A stretch of DNA of 64,000 bases from Heliopora coerulea (Eukaryota > Cnidaria > Anthozoa > Scleralcyonacea > Helioporidae): the NCBI GenBank assembly GCA_030142905.1, contig JASJOG010000179.1:372001-436000 (forward strand), given 5' to 3'. Below are positions 24,601 through 39,100 of this stretch, in pieces. Positions within the stretch are counted from its first letter, which is position 1. Every line of letters starts with the position of its first letter. Under the pieces are notes generated by a model. That model was not told where the DNA came from. It did no database searches and was given only the letters and a program-made list of their open reading frames with translations. Both the position numbers and the translations under genes were made by a program.

Positions 24601-27112
24601 AATTTACATGAATTAAGCAGCTATGAGATAAATAAGATTTCATTGTCATGTTTCGATGATAAACGTTATATCCTTGCGGATGGTGTTAGTAGTTATGCGT
24701 ATGGTCGTTGCAAAATACTCAAATATTAAATATTATGTAATTTATATACCGGAGGAAAGCGAATATGAATTAAAATAATGTATTTATTATTATATAATGT
24801 CTGAAATATTTACTAAAACATAATAAATTTATCCGAAAAATTAAAAAAAGTAAAAACATATCAAGAATATAAAGAAGTAAAAGATGAAATACTTGGTGAT
24901 ATTAAATTACCAGATCTTTTAGATTATATTGCGTTAGTCATGCAGATGATTTAATTTAAAATTGAACATGATTATGAAAGTGAAGATGAAGATGAAGATG
25001 AAGATGAAGATGAAGATGAAGATGAAGATGAAGATGAAACTGAAAGTTCTTCTGATGATAACCAAGAAATATTTCTATGAACTGGAATAACAAAAAGTGA
25101 TGGTAGTAGTTCACTTCAATAAAATTAAATATGCAATCTACTGTCTATAAGTGGTATAGTACATGGGGGAGGACCATTAAATGGAGATTTGGTGGTCTTG
25201 AGACTTTAACAAAAACTATGGCATTTTTAAAAAAATAGAATTAAACACTATAAAAATAGGTGAAATCAATAAAGGGGGTACAGGGATTTCACTATCGCTA
25301 TAATGGCGATACACTTAAGAATTCTGAGCTGGGCTCTGATCTTTATATTACGATTACCCCCATGTACTATACTAATTTAGAAGAGTATTGTCAAGTTTGA
25401 CTCTACCAAGCATAACAGGTTTTCTCCGGGTACTGCGGTCTCCTCCTGTAGTAACATTGTATTCATAAGTGGTGGCCCTTATTGGACCTCTAAGGAGAAC
25501 AGCTTATGTAGTTGATAGGGTTACCCAGTACAAATAAAGACACTTTACTTTAATGGGGTATTCCGTTGAAGTTTTAACGCGAGTGGCTTTATTTTTTTTT
25601 TATTTTGTCATAATAGCTATGGATATGTCTACTGACTTTGAAATAGTTGAAGAAAGTAATCCAACTCCACCGAGCGAAACCATGGCAGTAGATGAGCAAA
25701 TATCTGAAATGGAGTTGTCTGAAGAGCATGTTATTGGCGCCACTGGGCTGTTGCGATTGTATTGTGCGCTGAAAGGGATTGCAGGAATGAAACTAACCAA
25801 TGACGAGGCGGACGAACTTATTTGCCTGATAACTTGCCAAGCACCGCCCAGTGCAGCTGGTATCCGTTTTATCATTGTAGGACTGTGTACAATGTTAGCG
25901 TGCTCCTATATTGTGAGGTAGGAGTAAGGCACTTTTCTTCTTTTCATCAAGTGGGAAAATTGTGTGCAGGCAAAAATGGATGAAATTTAGATTTAGAAAC
26001 ACGTGTTTTAGGTTATCATGTTTGAGCAAGTTAATATACATTAGATGATAATACGGTGTTCAGTTCAAATTAAAATTAATTCATTGAAGCCGAAGATAAT
26101 TTCAAATTGAACGAGAAACCGTCTTATTACTTATTAACGATGCACACATGAAAAAATTTCAGGTAGGCAGGAAGTGACGAATACGCAAGTGACGAAAAGC
26201 GCTTGCTAAGGAAAATTTATGCAAAACCCCGGCCACTATTTTCGCTTGAAACAACTCCAAGGTCGTATTAGATCAGCTTTTTGATGGGTAACAGGATTTT
26301 ATTAGCTGGGATGTTTTGTTTCCTATAAGAAATTTGCATTGAATTATCTTCTTTTTTTTTTTTAATCATGTATATTTGTTGATGGTTTTATAACAAGTAC
26401 ATTTCAGTTATGAACTGGAGGATAGTTAGAGGGAGCATAGAAAGAAGGGAAGGGCGAACTGACACGGGAATGAACGGACTGCCGGGGATAAGGTGGGGTA
26501 CAGAAAGCGATGGTGATAAAGAAATCGTCTGGTTCTTGGGTGGATAGAAGAAATGAAGAGCCGTATTATCGTCAGAGGAAAGAACGAGGTAAAGTGGGAA
26601 TGGACGGATAGATGAAGTGAGGGACCAAACGAACAGATTAAAGAACAGAGGAGAGGAAGGACAGGGAAATCATAGAGCCAACGGAGAGTGGACTGGACAG
26701 AAACTAAACTAACAACATGTTCCATCCCATGACTTATCAAAGTGGTTCTCGAACCTTTTTTTTCTTTGTATTCCCTCAATGGTCATTCTTCGAATTCCTA
26801 TTTCCCCTCTTGTCCCCGCCCACCCTCAATTGCCACAACATAAAGTTTAGGACACTTACGGATCTACCCTCCGTACTGGATTTCAATATAACTAACCTTG
26901 AATGAAGTAATCAATTCTGAAAGTTTGCCTGAACTAACCTCACAAAGCTGTAAAATTACCTTTGTAAAACAAACAAGTTCGTAATGAAATTCCGGTTGTC
27001 TTGAATTTTATTTATTTAATTAATTAATTAATTAATTTAATTGTTTGTTTGTTTGAGTGTTTGATTGTTTGAGTGTTTGTTTGTTAATTAGTTTATTAAT
27101 TTATTTGTTTGT

Positions 27113-27147
<35 letters not shown>

Positions 27148-30100
27148 TTTGCGTCTTTGTTTCATTCTTTAATTATGTGTTAGTTCCAATGAACGAGAGA
27201 AAGTAGCCATTCAATGGATTAAAGGACTATCCAAAAAAGAATCCAACTACGAGGCTTCCAGTGGTCTACATTTCTCGTTTGGAGAACAGTTGTTATTGAC
27301 AGCCATTCATTTCCACAGCAACAACTTGGAGGCCATTACGGATCTTGTTAGTTCAACGCTGGGAATGAGAGTTCGACCTGGGACACTGACTCGGATAAAA
27401 ACTCTCTTCACTCAAGAGCTTTTTCCAGAGAAGGTAATAGCGAAATAAGTTCTTATTTCGTGATCCGTTGATATTAGCGTTCGTATCGGTCCTTAAAATC
27501 TACGGAAGTGCTTAGATTTTTTTTTATTTTTTAAATTAAATACTCAAAAGTCCTTACATTTTCAAAACACCTACCCAAGTTCATGAAAAGTTCTTAAATT
27601 TTATTTGCCTGCTACTTTTCAATAAAGCTGGTATTACTTTTAAGTAGCCATGGGTTATTTTGTATCCTGTATTTGTAATCATTCATCTTTATTCAAATGA
27701 ACTCAGAGATAGCCTAGTCATTATAATGACACATTGCATAGTAATGACCGTGTATTAATGTATTATATATTTTCTAGGTTTTTGAAATTGGGTGGCATAT
27801 GCCATGGGTCCTTAAAAAGTCTTTAAAATTTATACTGAGATAAGGGGAAGTACCTATAGATAGGTTGCAAGCGCGAGTTTTGTTTTCGTCCTCGCTTTTG
27901 TTCGTATCCTCGAACACCTGAATTGCTTTGCAGTCTTTTTTGTCTATTATTCTACTTCCTTTTATCTTTCGTCATCCATTTTTTGTTGAAACTCTTTCCC
28001 GGCGGCATAACACTTCTATTATTTTACCCTAGCAAACGCCTGACGATTTTACTCGTCAAAGGAGGAGCCCCCACCTCGAAAGAGTAAATCTAGACTATTC
28101 TCTTTCTTGTCTTTTTGAGTTTCTTATCTTCTTTTGTTATCGACTTGCTCTGATCCTTAAACCAATGAACCATATACGTTTCATGCTTATTTGGTGTTCT
28201 TGTTACAGGCTATAACTGAGCACGCTGTTCGTGTTCCAGTCACTCCTCAGCTCAGTGCTAGTGACTTCGGCTTTCTTCCAGTGCACTGCGTTTACCATCT
28301 TCTGAGAAACAGAGCGTTTACAAAACATTCCGTTAACGTCAAGGTAGGTGGTCATTGCACGGCATTCTCTAAAACAATCGAATAAGGCCAAGAGTTCTAC
28401 CCGAATAGGCTGCGATGACAATTAAGGGACTGAAAGGCCCTGTCGTCTGAAGAGCTCTGAGAACAAGCCCCAAGAAAATTTCAAAATCTTGAAAGTTAGA
28501 TGTTTAATTTCCAACATTCTGAGCATCAAATTGAGTGCGGTCATGGCATCTGCACTGTATATGTTTCTGTGATCATCTCAAATCAAGTGGAAAACGGCAA
28601 ATGAGAACAAAATCTTTGCGTGGAGGCATCTTTGTAACTGGTCTCCTACTGTTCACATGAAACATGGCAATCAGAAAACGCCGAAACGATATCGTTCGGG
28701 GAAAATGTTCCTAAAACGTTGCAGGGGATTATCCAACAACCCAAGACGAGGTAAAATATCAAGAGAACTTTTAAGACATTTGGCTTTGTTCATCATTGCA
28801 ATACGAAATTAGAAGGCTTCAAATGAATAGGTTAAAATTGTCTGGTGGCGAAATTAAGTGGTGCCGATGTGGAAAGTTGTCGCCAGTGTTCGCCAGTTTT
28901 GGCTTCCAGTGAAATCCTTGTAGTGCATCTTCTGAGATAGAACCACTCAGAAAGGGAAAATCTGCTGGCGATAATTGACTTAGAAAGGTCAGGAAACTGG
29001 TTAAAAAAGTTTTTGTTGAAAAAAGTTGAAACTCTCTTTGAGAGCGTGTACATCCGAATACATCAACACAAATTTACCGCAAATCTACCACAAGTCGAAC
29101 GTATTACCATCGCTTTTGTCGAGGGCAAATAATCTGAATTTCATTTTCTCAAATTCATTAATAATTTCCGAAGAAAAGACAAAGAAAAACAATTTAGGGA
29201 TGCAGTTTTGAAATGTAATCTTTATGAGCATGAAATTTTAACAATCTTAAATCCGATTTTCTCTTTTACTTTTTTTTTTCGTGTTTGGAGATCAAATCAA
29301 ACACTCCTCGTCTCTATTTCAGTATGAGAACTTTTAGATACTTTTATATCAAATCGGACTGCCGAAATGTTCACTAAGAAATTTTGTCAGTATACAGCAG
29401 TCGGATTGACGTCCCTTTTAAAATGGACGAGCCCAAAATGTGCGAGGCAAGCAAGTTCAGCACTTACTGGTGCGATTCCGTGTCTATATCGTCCCCATAA
29501 TACACTGCCGGTCAAAAAGAACTGCTCAAGCTCCATTTCTTGGGTAATGAAGGGTTGCAGCAATGCCTTTTGCTCAATTCTATGCCAAAACAGTCAATTT
29601 CAGATAATTTCAACGTTCCTCCCACAATTTTTGATAGAGCTCCAGTTATTTTAAGGAATTTTTTATGGGGAAGTCAAGATGTATTCCTGGTTCCCCAGGA
29701 GATTACTTTTAATTGTTGGTAAAACAAGAATTTCAAGCAACATACAAAATCATGGGTCTAAGGCCAAGGATCAGCCTTGAAAATGGAGGGAAAGTTACAA
29801 CGGGAGACTGCTGATCGAGTGGGCTGTAGCCAGAGAAGTGTCAGCAATGTTTTGAAGAAGCCGAGACTTACTGGAAGTGTAAGAGATTTGAAGATCCTTG
29901 GACGAAAAAAGGAAAACTACGAAGAGAGAGGACAGAATCATGGTGAGAAAAGCAAGTCCAGTCGCTCTAAGACTGCACCGGAAAATTAAGCAGAAATGGA
30001 GATTGAACATGGTGAAAGTGTCTTTACTTCCACTACCCGACGAAGACTGAGAGAGGCTGGTCCCAACGACCGCAAAACAAGTTACTATCTACACCAAAAG

Positions 30101-33100
30101 GGAGCAGTTCTTTTTGACCGCCAGTGTACATAACTGCTGTGAAATGGAAGAAACTAACACGATCGATGAGCCAAATTAGCACCACTTCTTAGAAACTACA
30201 AAATGTCGTAAAGGATTATCTCAAACGATTCTCCTAGGAAACAATTCCTTTACAACCAAAATATAAAACGTTAATTGGAAAAAAGAGGGAGAAAAGTGGA
30301 AACGACAGATTGACAGATTTCAGTCGGATAGCATAAGTTCTTCCCAAAAGTACGCATTGGTCGATTTTGAATCTGCCTAAGAATCCTGCCCCAAAGATGA
30401 TGGGGGATGTTTCAGTTGAACTGGGCGTTTCCCCCAGGATGTAAAACGGGCACAATATCTAATATAGACAGAAGGGCATTTTTGATCAAGTAAAGGGGAC
30501 ATTTTCAAGTTAAGAGCACTTGAATGGCCACATACATCCAAACGTACCGTTGAGAATTGTTGGCAAGCCGTCAGCAGGGCACAGTGGCACGCTAGGAGTT
30601 TACCAAGGGCAATTAGAGATAGTTCGAGTTACCGGGGCTTCGAGTTATTGGGGTGGCCGTTCAATTTCAAGTATCTTGTTAACAATTTATAAGGTAAAGT
30701 GGTTTTATGATTCATTCCCTGTTACGAGTCATTTTGGGGCAGTCAGTTGAGAATATTTTCATTTTTTTCATGGATAGAATTGACCGTGTTGTCTTGAATA
30801 CTTATATTACCGTACTGCAATGTCTGCAACTATGAAGTTGAGTAACTTTATAATGAAATGACTATTCTAGAATACATATACTTGTTCAATGAATGTTTAG
30901 CTCTCTTAAATAGCGCTGTACAAATTTGTGAAGGCCCGCCGAAACAAACTAGCAAAACAAGAACAATTACGACGGGCTACTCGCAACCAATTTATGGGAC
31001 ATTTTAAGAATCGTTGGGCAATATTCACCGCTGATAATCCCTCTGGAAAAGTCTTTTCTGGGCTTGAATTACGTTTCCATACATTGGCACGTTGTTATCA
31101 GTAAAGATTCAAGATTCCGACTAGTCAAACAACTACGTCCTGACACTTTCAGGTTTATCAACGGACGTTTTCAAGTAGAGTCCGTATTAACGGAGTAAAT
31201 TTGAGCCAAGGGAGTATAAAATTAGGTTCGAGTTTGCGGGGAGTTCGAGTTAGCGAGGTTCTATTGTAGTAGAAATACATGCACGTTCTCTCAGTAGCGG
31301 ACATGATGTGCCGCTACCTTGAAGTTGCCTGGGGGAAACGCTGGAACCGCGTTTTTGTGTATGTGATTAAACTCAATAAACATCGTAGGTTTGAATTCCT
31401 TTCATTTTGTCTCTCGTTATTTTAGGGCTGGATTTACAACCAGATAAAAAATGCTTCACCACCTCTCCATCCACTCCTTGTCAGTCTCATCGATGTTTTT
31501 GTAACATCCGTGGTAATGCCGCTGCCTAGTAAACATCGGAGGCAAGATGTTGTAAATGTCACTGTGGAAGGCTTCTCGGAAGCTGAAATCGTACAAGTTT
31601 TTGATAATCAGGTATTAGTGGCCAACTGTCATCAGGTACAAATTACTTTAAAATTCAATCTGGTTAATTCTAAGGTCCCGTCCTCACGTATGCGTTTTCC
31701 TATGAAAACGCATACTTCTTTATCCGTTTTAGCCTTCCGTCCACACGTTAACGGTAAGTAGGTGGAGTCGTTTCCACCGAAAACGGAGACTTTCAAAAAC
31801 GCCTTAGAAAGTGGAGACTTTTGAAAGCGCTTCGTTTTCGTGTGGACAGATGAAAAAGGAGACATTTGAAAACGGTGTTGGACCCAGTTCTCTAACATGA
31901 AGATCCCTATCGAGATCAGTGATTTTGATTGGCCAGACATGATTTAATTAACATTCCCATCGTTTTCAGCGTCGTCGTGTGGGCAGGCGAATACGACACA
32001 AAAACGCTCCTGTGAACGCAATAATATTGACGCGTTTCCAGTTAAATGAGAACGCATAAATTTGAAAACGTGTACGTGTGGACGTAGCCTAAACCATCTG
32101 AGAGTGACATTTTACTGCAATATTGGTATGGTTGTTACTTGCTTAGAAAAATGCTTCGGGAAACTATATGAAGTGTGATGCAACAACTATTGCTGTTGCT
32201 TGAAGCAACTGTGTATCTTGTGAAGACGAAAGTCATGCCTGCGCGATGAAATGGCAAAATGAAAGTGTGCTGAATGGATGGCCGAAGTTACTCTTGAAAT
32301 GATAATGACATCTGTGCTAATCGCTAGCCCGTGGAATGTCATAATTTATTGATAATAGTCCATAACGAGGCTCATTGTTTACTTCATATGAGAATGATGT
32401 TAGTAATGAAATTTTATCACCGTATGTGACTCAGCTCGTTTTTCGGTCCATAGGCAAAATTGTGCACGCTTATTGGTTGCTGGGCGGTCCGAAATTTTAC
32501 GATATCTAACCGACCCAGTACGCTTTTTTTATTCCGAACCGGCAGGTTTAGGCTGGAAAATAGTCGAGTTTATTTCTTTGAAAATTAAGTTGAGTTGAAC
32601 ATCTAGATTGAAAAATTCGGAACAATTTTGTACTGCAACACTATTGCTGCTTTTGTTTCAAGCTAATTGTATAGAAGTACGATAAATGAGTATTTAACTG
32701 GTGGAAACTACTAGAAGCAAAACGAACAACTTATGAGGTAAGGTAAAAAGCAACATCCGACCATGAAACTTCAGATCAAAATGGGAAAGAAAACTAACGA
32801 AAAGCCATGTAGTATATTCCTTGTCAAATTTGTGTTCTCGCTTCGTCGCTCGGTCTCTCGAAAACCTCAGTCGTACTTTCATTCAACCGGTATTTGGTAT
32901 AGTGAAATGTGAAAACGTCTCCTCAAATGTAGAGCTGGAGATAATTACGTTACACTCGATGATAATATAACCGTGGATATGCGTTTGGATGTATGTGGAA
33001 ATGGCGATATGCTCGTCCAAGTTTATCTGGGGTGTTCATCATGGTGTTGTGAGAAATGAGGATTGTTGGAACCCTCTTTGCTGGGCTTTCATCTTTCAAT

Positions 33101-36100
33101 GATATTGCATGGGTTATGATTCAGTGATAGTACCGTAAGTTTGATGATGACAGCTATCCATTTCGTGGTTGTAAAGATGGTGATTTTTGAATTCAGGTCA
33201 TGTGTTTAATTCCTTGTTTAGTGTGGTAATAACAACTGTGACTCTTTTTCGCATGTAATTTTCTTCTAGTACGATGCTTCCGTGTCTTCTTCCGGCTCTT
33301 CGAGTTTAACATGTCAGTTGCTGTTGCTTTACTATCTGCTGACGTACAAAGATTGCTGCCTTTCCAACATGAAGTCTTTAGGTGAGAATGTAACCCTGCA
33401 ACATTTCCACTTATTCAAGTTTATAAGAATCGGCGAGATTGACATTTTGGTAAACCATATGGTGTATCACCTTCCAAACTTGCCCAAGTGATAAAGCTTC
33501 CCTTACAACTAAATTTGAACCAGATTATTAGCAGCTTATACTATTGTCACGTTATCTTAGGAACTCCAATTTTCCCAATCCCTCAAGACTTTAGCCGCAA
33601 AAATATTTGCAAATTGTGTAATTTTAATCTATTTTTCTTTTTATTTCAATTGAATTTTACGAAGCACTGATTAAGGGTGTTCTGAACCAGCCGAAGAACC
33701 AGTTGTAAAACTCGGGAAATTTTTTCTTTGTCATTCGACAGTATCGAGCAACTACCAACCGGTCGGTTATTCACACACACTGTACTCTCAAATTCCCATA
33801 AAGTACCTCCTCCAACGAGCCAGAAAAGATCAGGAGCATTTCAAAGAGCTTTACCCACCGCTATTGCGACTCCTTGTAACGTATTACCCTCACCTGTGTT
33901 TGGTTGAGGACTGGCTCTGCGAAGAAGATAGACCAGAAACTGAAACGCTGTTTAAATCGAACTTGTCCTCGCCGATCACCTTGCCGAGTACAGCGGTAGC
34001 TGAAGGTAGGTTGTTTCTCATCATTTCAAAATAACTGGTCTGGTTTGGAATTGATATATATGGGCCTTTCACTGGAATTTGTATAGGTAATAGCGTGGTC
34101 TTGAGTGCATATTGGGGAAAAAAATCAAACACGCACGAGCGAGTTCTTCAAAAGCTATCAAAATAGCACGCGTTCGAAGGAGAAGTTGTTATTTGAGGTC
34201 TTTGAAAAAATTCGCGAGAGCGTGTTTTTCCAATTTGCGCGAGAAATTATGCTATTACCAGTTGATAATATCCATGAAGAAGTAATACAGTGCCAAAAAT
34301 AAGTAATTCAATATCGAAAGAAAGTAATTCATTGCAAATTACTGTATGACCTTTTTAGTCACTGTGTTAACTTGAAATTGCCCTGCTCTCAGCCGATCAG
34401 AATGGACAAATTTTTTCATGTATTATATTATTAGCGGGTTAATTGCAGTTCCTACCAGAAAATCTCGCGAATCGAAATTTTGCAGACATGTGAAGATGGA
34501 TAAAGCTGTAAAAACTCCCAACACCACTAAAGCAAGTGGCAAACGTGGGATTTGTTTTTTACGGCCACTGCACTGGCGTGTGTTGACTGGTCAGTTGTCA
34601 GTTGCAAGACAAGTTTTCGAAATGAGGGAGTTGTTACATCTAAAACTATTTTGGATGGGTGTCCAGAAGTGAAACAAGACAGAAGTTCCTGCAGCACTGA
34701 ATTTGCTTCAAATCTGAACTGTTTGTTGTTTCTAAAAGGCACAATTTTTGATAACGATGGAGAAGGCAAACCAACTTTCACTGCAGCCTTTGATCTCCGC
34801 TCTGCGCGTTCCCTATAGACGAGCTTTACGAGGACTAATGAATCACCGTACTACCACGGAAAAGAAAAATTTAAAATCTATTTATTACGTTCCATATGGG
34901 CTACAACCTAGCTTCCATATGATCGTTCACGATCGCAGACTATCGCAGGATCGCAGGATCGCAGGAGGCACTCAACCGGAGAATCGCACTTGATCGCTGG
35001 CTTGTGTTTCCACATAATCGCACAATTGCAACGTGCCACGGCATCACTGAGCCCACCTTACCTTCAAGTTAGCAGAAATTCCAACGAAAATCTAACTTTG
35101 GAACCGGGCAGTCAGTGTTAACTGTATGGCGCAGGCGCCGCGCAGTCTCTGAGTTCTCACCGACTTCTCGTAACCAACGAGGCTAAGATGGCCGGTAGTG
35201 CTTGTCTTTAAAATTCTTTGTAAGTCGATTGTAGATACATTCATATTTCTTACACTCATCCATAAATTCTTCTGTAGAGTAAGCTGCCTTTGTTATATGG
35301 TTACCTTAGGCAAGCGTTACTTTGTGGGTTTGCTTTGGTTCACCGAAACGCTGAGAAGTGTTTGTATATGATCGCAGGTGATCTTTCTCGATCGCAGACG
35401 GTCGCAGAGATAGAAATGTTCTATCTCTGCGATCGTGATCGCAGACGATCTCAATGGATGGCTAAATCGCAGACGATCTCAATGGATGGCTAAATCGCAG
35501 ATAAGTGTTTCCACATAATCATATAGGATCGCCGACGATCGCCTGTGCGATTATATGGAAACCAGGCTTAAACGTGTTTCGTATTTATTAAAGGGTAAAT
35601 TATTTGAAAATTTCAAAACATTCAAACAGCTGCAAAAGGTTTTCTTAATTATTATAAAGATAGGATACTGCGTAGGCAGTATTAAATAACGTAAAATGTT
35701 CAAAGGTTGGTAATTGTCGTGACTAATTGTAAAACAATCTAACGTTTCGAGAAAAGGCCCTTCGTCAGAGAGTCAAGCGTGCTCTCGAACTGGAATAACA
35801 ACTAGGCTAGGTTTTATACGAAAAGAGTCATGTGACAAAAAGTTAACCAATGAAATGTCAGAAACGAAAACAAACAAATCGATGACTGGTAACGGCAAGG
35901 AAGTCATTTGCTAATTTTAACGACGATTAGCAAACCGACATTAGGTGAAACCACAAAAGACCCCAGGGCAACAGACATGTGTGCCGTAGAGTAAATAAAG
36001 GCAAAAAAAAAGGAAAACAGTGCGCAATCTGATGTTGTTATTCGTCCATGCTAGCCAAAAACAACAACTTAGGAGGGATTAAATATGAGAACAACGTTGA

Positions 36101-39100
36101 GTCCGCGGGGACTAATTTTATTTCATTTCTTCATCTAGCTCTTTCTAACCTCGAATCCTGCCCTCCAATGGCGATGTTGACATTATTAAAGCTCAACAAA
36201 CTTGATCCCAAGCTCCTTATTCCTTTCGCGGATGCTGTGGTCGAAGCTTTGCGGGGTGTTTTAAAACCAGGCGTACCCCGTCGTATTCAGACGTTGCTGC
36301 ACGACCTGTGGATGAAGCTGAACACCATGATCCCTAGACGGTACGTAAACGCCAGTGGAAGTTAACTCTGACGTCACGAATTGTTGGGCGGATTGGGCTC
36401 TAGTTAGTAGAATGCAATACTTGAAGGATGTAAAATTTCTAACCGACGGCAAGAAACAGGAAGTGAAATTTTCACAGCCAACTGTTGACTAAATCCTAAA
36501 GGAACCCATAAGTGAAATAGTCACTCTTTTTTTACTGTCTTGTGGAAGTAAAAGTTTATCCCACTCATCCTCAGCCAAGGAATTTGTGCATTAATCCCAA
36601 ATTTACCTTTTGAATTTTATTATTTTTTCAATGTTAATAATACATTTAAAATGATTACAAATATGCAATGTGAAATTCTGCTTGGAAGGTATTAACTATT
36701 CATATCTTTTATGTGACTATAATTGTAGTTTTTTAAGTTATCATAAGCGCGTAGTTTTATCGTGTATATTATTTTGATTAATATGTGGTAAAGTAACTGT
36801 TATCATCGAATGTACTGGCAGTATGTTGGTTAATAGACTCATGAGATAATTTGGCATTGTATGGATATAGTATCGTGTAGTATAATCAGCAAACGATAAC
36901 TACTGCTTATTGACGGAGCGTGAGGTCATTGCTAGTGAAATATTATTTGGCTTTATTAAAATATAGTTGACTAATTTCAAAGGTGTAGAACGTCAAATAA
37001 AGATTTGCAATTCTAGTGTAAGGTCAGATAGAATTTGTTCACCAACTTCACTCTACATGATTACTTTCCATTTCTAATTGTTCGTAATACATTTTCACTT
37101 CATGCATTGTCAAAAATTTTAATTTTTATGTGGCACAAGTAAGACTTTTAAATTTCTCCCCCTCCCCTGAGCGAGCACTACGGGAAATATCCGACCGTTC
37201 ATGAGCCAATCAAATTGCTGGATTTCCGTAGTCGGACCGCTCCCTGCCACGGCCATATTACAAGACTTTCATATGCTCGAAAATAACGACATTAAACCAT
37301 GTAGTCTTACTAATAGTAACGATTTACACGCCTTGTGTTGACAAAAGAAGAAACTCGACTCGGGTTTTTAAGTTTTTTTACCATATTCCTACCACATGCT
37401 CCAGGCTTGGCCTTCAGCATAAATTTGTACAGCGAGGGACTAGTCTACTGAAGGCTGTGCTTTCGTTTCCCATTAAGATTTCTTAAAGTTACATTTATGA
37501 CCTCATACAAAGACTTGAAGTTACGATTATGAACTGATAAGGTGATAGACTCAGCAAACCTCAATGATTTAGACATTTGCTACCTGTACTAGGATATTCC
37601 ATTTGGATTGACTTAATTAAGCTTAGTGCTGAAGAGTCTTCCATTATGTAAAACTGCATGAATTTTCTGTGTTGTGATCATATAGTAGCCGTTGAGCAAC
37701 ATAATGGGGAAATATTAATAGCCTGAATCTCCCGTGAACCTGCCTGCTAAATACAGCAGTGGAAAATATTGGCGTTTTATGGAAATAAACGTATTAATCG
37801 TTCTCGACATCGAGCAATGGACCAGTTTCTCGAAGGCTTTTAAGGCCCTGATCCAACATGGGGTAAATGTCATGAGACCTACTACCCTGATGTTAAAATT
37901 TCCTAGCGCCAATTGTTCTGCTAATGCATTCCTACTTTCCTGATTATTTAATCTTTTCCTGATTATACAATTCTTTGGTTTTTGGTATTTTAGGCTGTGG
38001 TTGTCTACTGTAAATACTTTATGTCATTCAGTTCGGGCCGACGGCTCGATTGAAACTACTCCTTACACAGACGAAGAACTTACGAAAGATCCTCTGACTG
38101 TCTTACGCTGTGAGCGAAAAGTATTCAGGTAAATGTTTTGTACTTCTATTTTGTTGTTTAATTGGCTGGTTGGTAGGTTGGTTATTTGGTGGTGGGTTGG
38201 TTAGTTGGTTAATTAGTTGGAGGGTTAATGGGACGTTTAGTTGGTTGGTGGGTTGGTTAGGTGGTTGGTTGGTTAGCTAGTTGGTTGGTTAGCTGGTTGG
38301 TGAGTTGGTTGGTGAGTTGGTTGGTTGGTTAGCTGGTTGGCTAGTTGGTTGGCTAGTTGGTTAGCTGGTTGGTTGGTTAGGTGGTTGGTTGGTTAGGTGG
38401 TTGGTTGGTTAGGTGGTTGGTTGGTTAACTAGTTGGTTGGTTAGCTGGTTGGTGAGTTGGTTGGTTGGTTAGCTGGTTGGTTAGTTGGTTGGTTAGTTGG
38501 TTGGCTAGTTGGTTGGCTGGTTGGTTGGCTGGTTGGTTGTTTAGTTGGCTGGTTGTTTGGTTAGTTGGTTGATTGGTTGATTAGTTGGCTGGTTGTTTGG
38601 TTGTTTGGCTGGTTGGCTGGTTGGTTGGTTGGTTTATTGGTTGGTTGGTTGGTTGGTTGGTTGGTTGGTTCATTCGTTCGTTCGTTCGTTGGTTCGTTGG
38701 TTCGTTGGTTCGTTGGTTCGTTCGTTAGTTGGTTGGTTGGCTGATTGGTTGGTCGGTTAGTTGGTCGGTATGTTGATCAGGCTGTCGGTTAGACGGTTGT
38801 TCGGTTGTTCGGTGGGTTGGGCGGTCGGTTTGTCGGTTGGCCGGTTGGTGGAATTTTTGGTTTTCGTTTAAATTTGGCTTTAGAATTCAGGCTTTAATCG
38901 ACGGTTTAGATTAATTTTATGAGAGTCAACGGGCAGATGTTATTCCAGCTCTCGGCCTGAACTTTCAAATATCTTTGAAATCGAAATACCTATCTTCTGT
39001 ACTGCCAACTCAGCCTCATCTTATAATTTCCTGAGGTTTATCCCTCTCAGAGCTCTTGAGCAGTTGATTCTCCGAACTGGTCTACGCCATATTGCCATTA

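Larger units (their letters stand above)
20706..25616 (+). mobile_element. Intron 5 insert with broken PolB element
   Basis: The 4.9-kb intron is almost filled by a very AT-rich insert (about 20760-25560) whose base composition differs sharply from the flanks. It holds the polymerase pseudogene 20937-24729, an acidic repeat frame at about 24960-25078, and further broken frames to about 25400. No terminal inverted repeat was found by eye, and no integrase, ATPase or capsid gene was recognised. It has the same orientation as INTS2. Confidence 0.6.

Noticed and set aside
26426..26779. 117-codon minus-strand frame
   Set aside because: No conserved motif or splice context; lies in INTS2 intron 6 and overlaps an opposing open frame.
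30619..31265. Pogo-like MITE from paired TTCGAGTTA strings
   Set aside because: The two strings are in direct, not inverted, orientation, so no terminal repeat pair could be shown.
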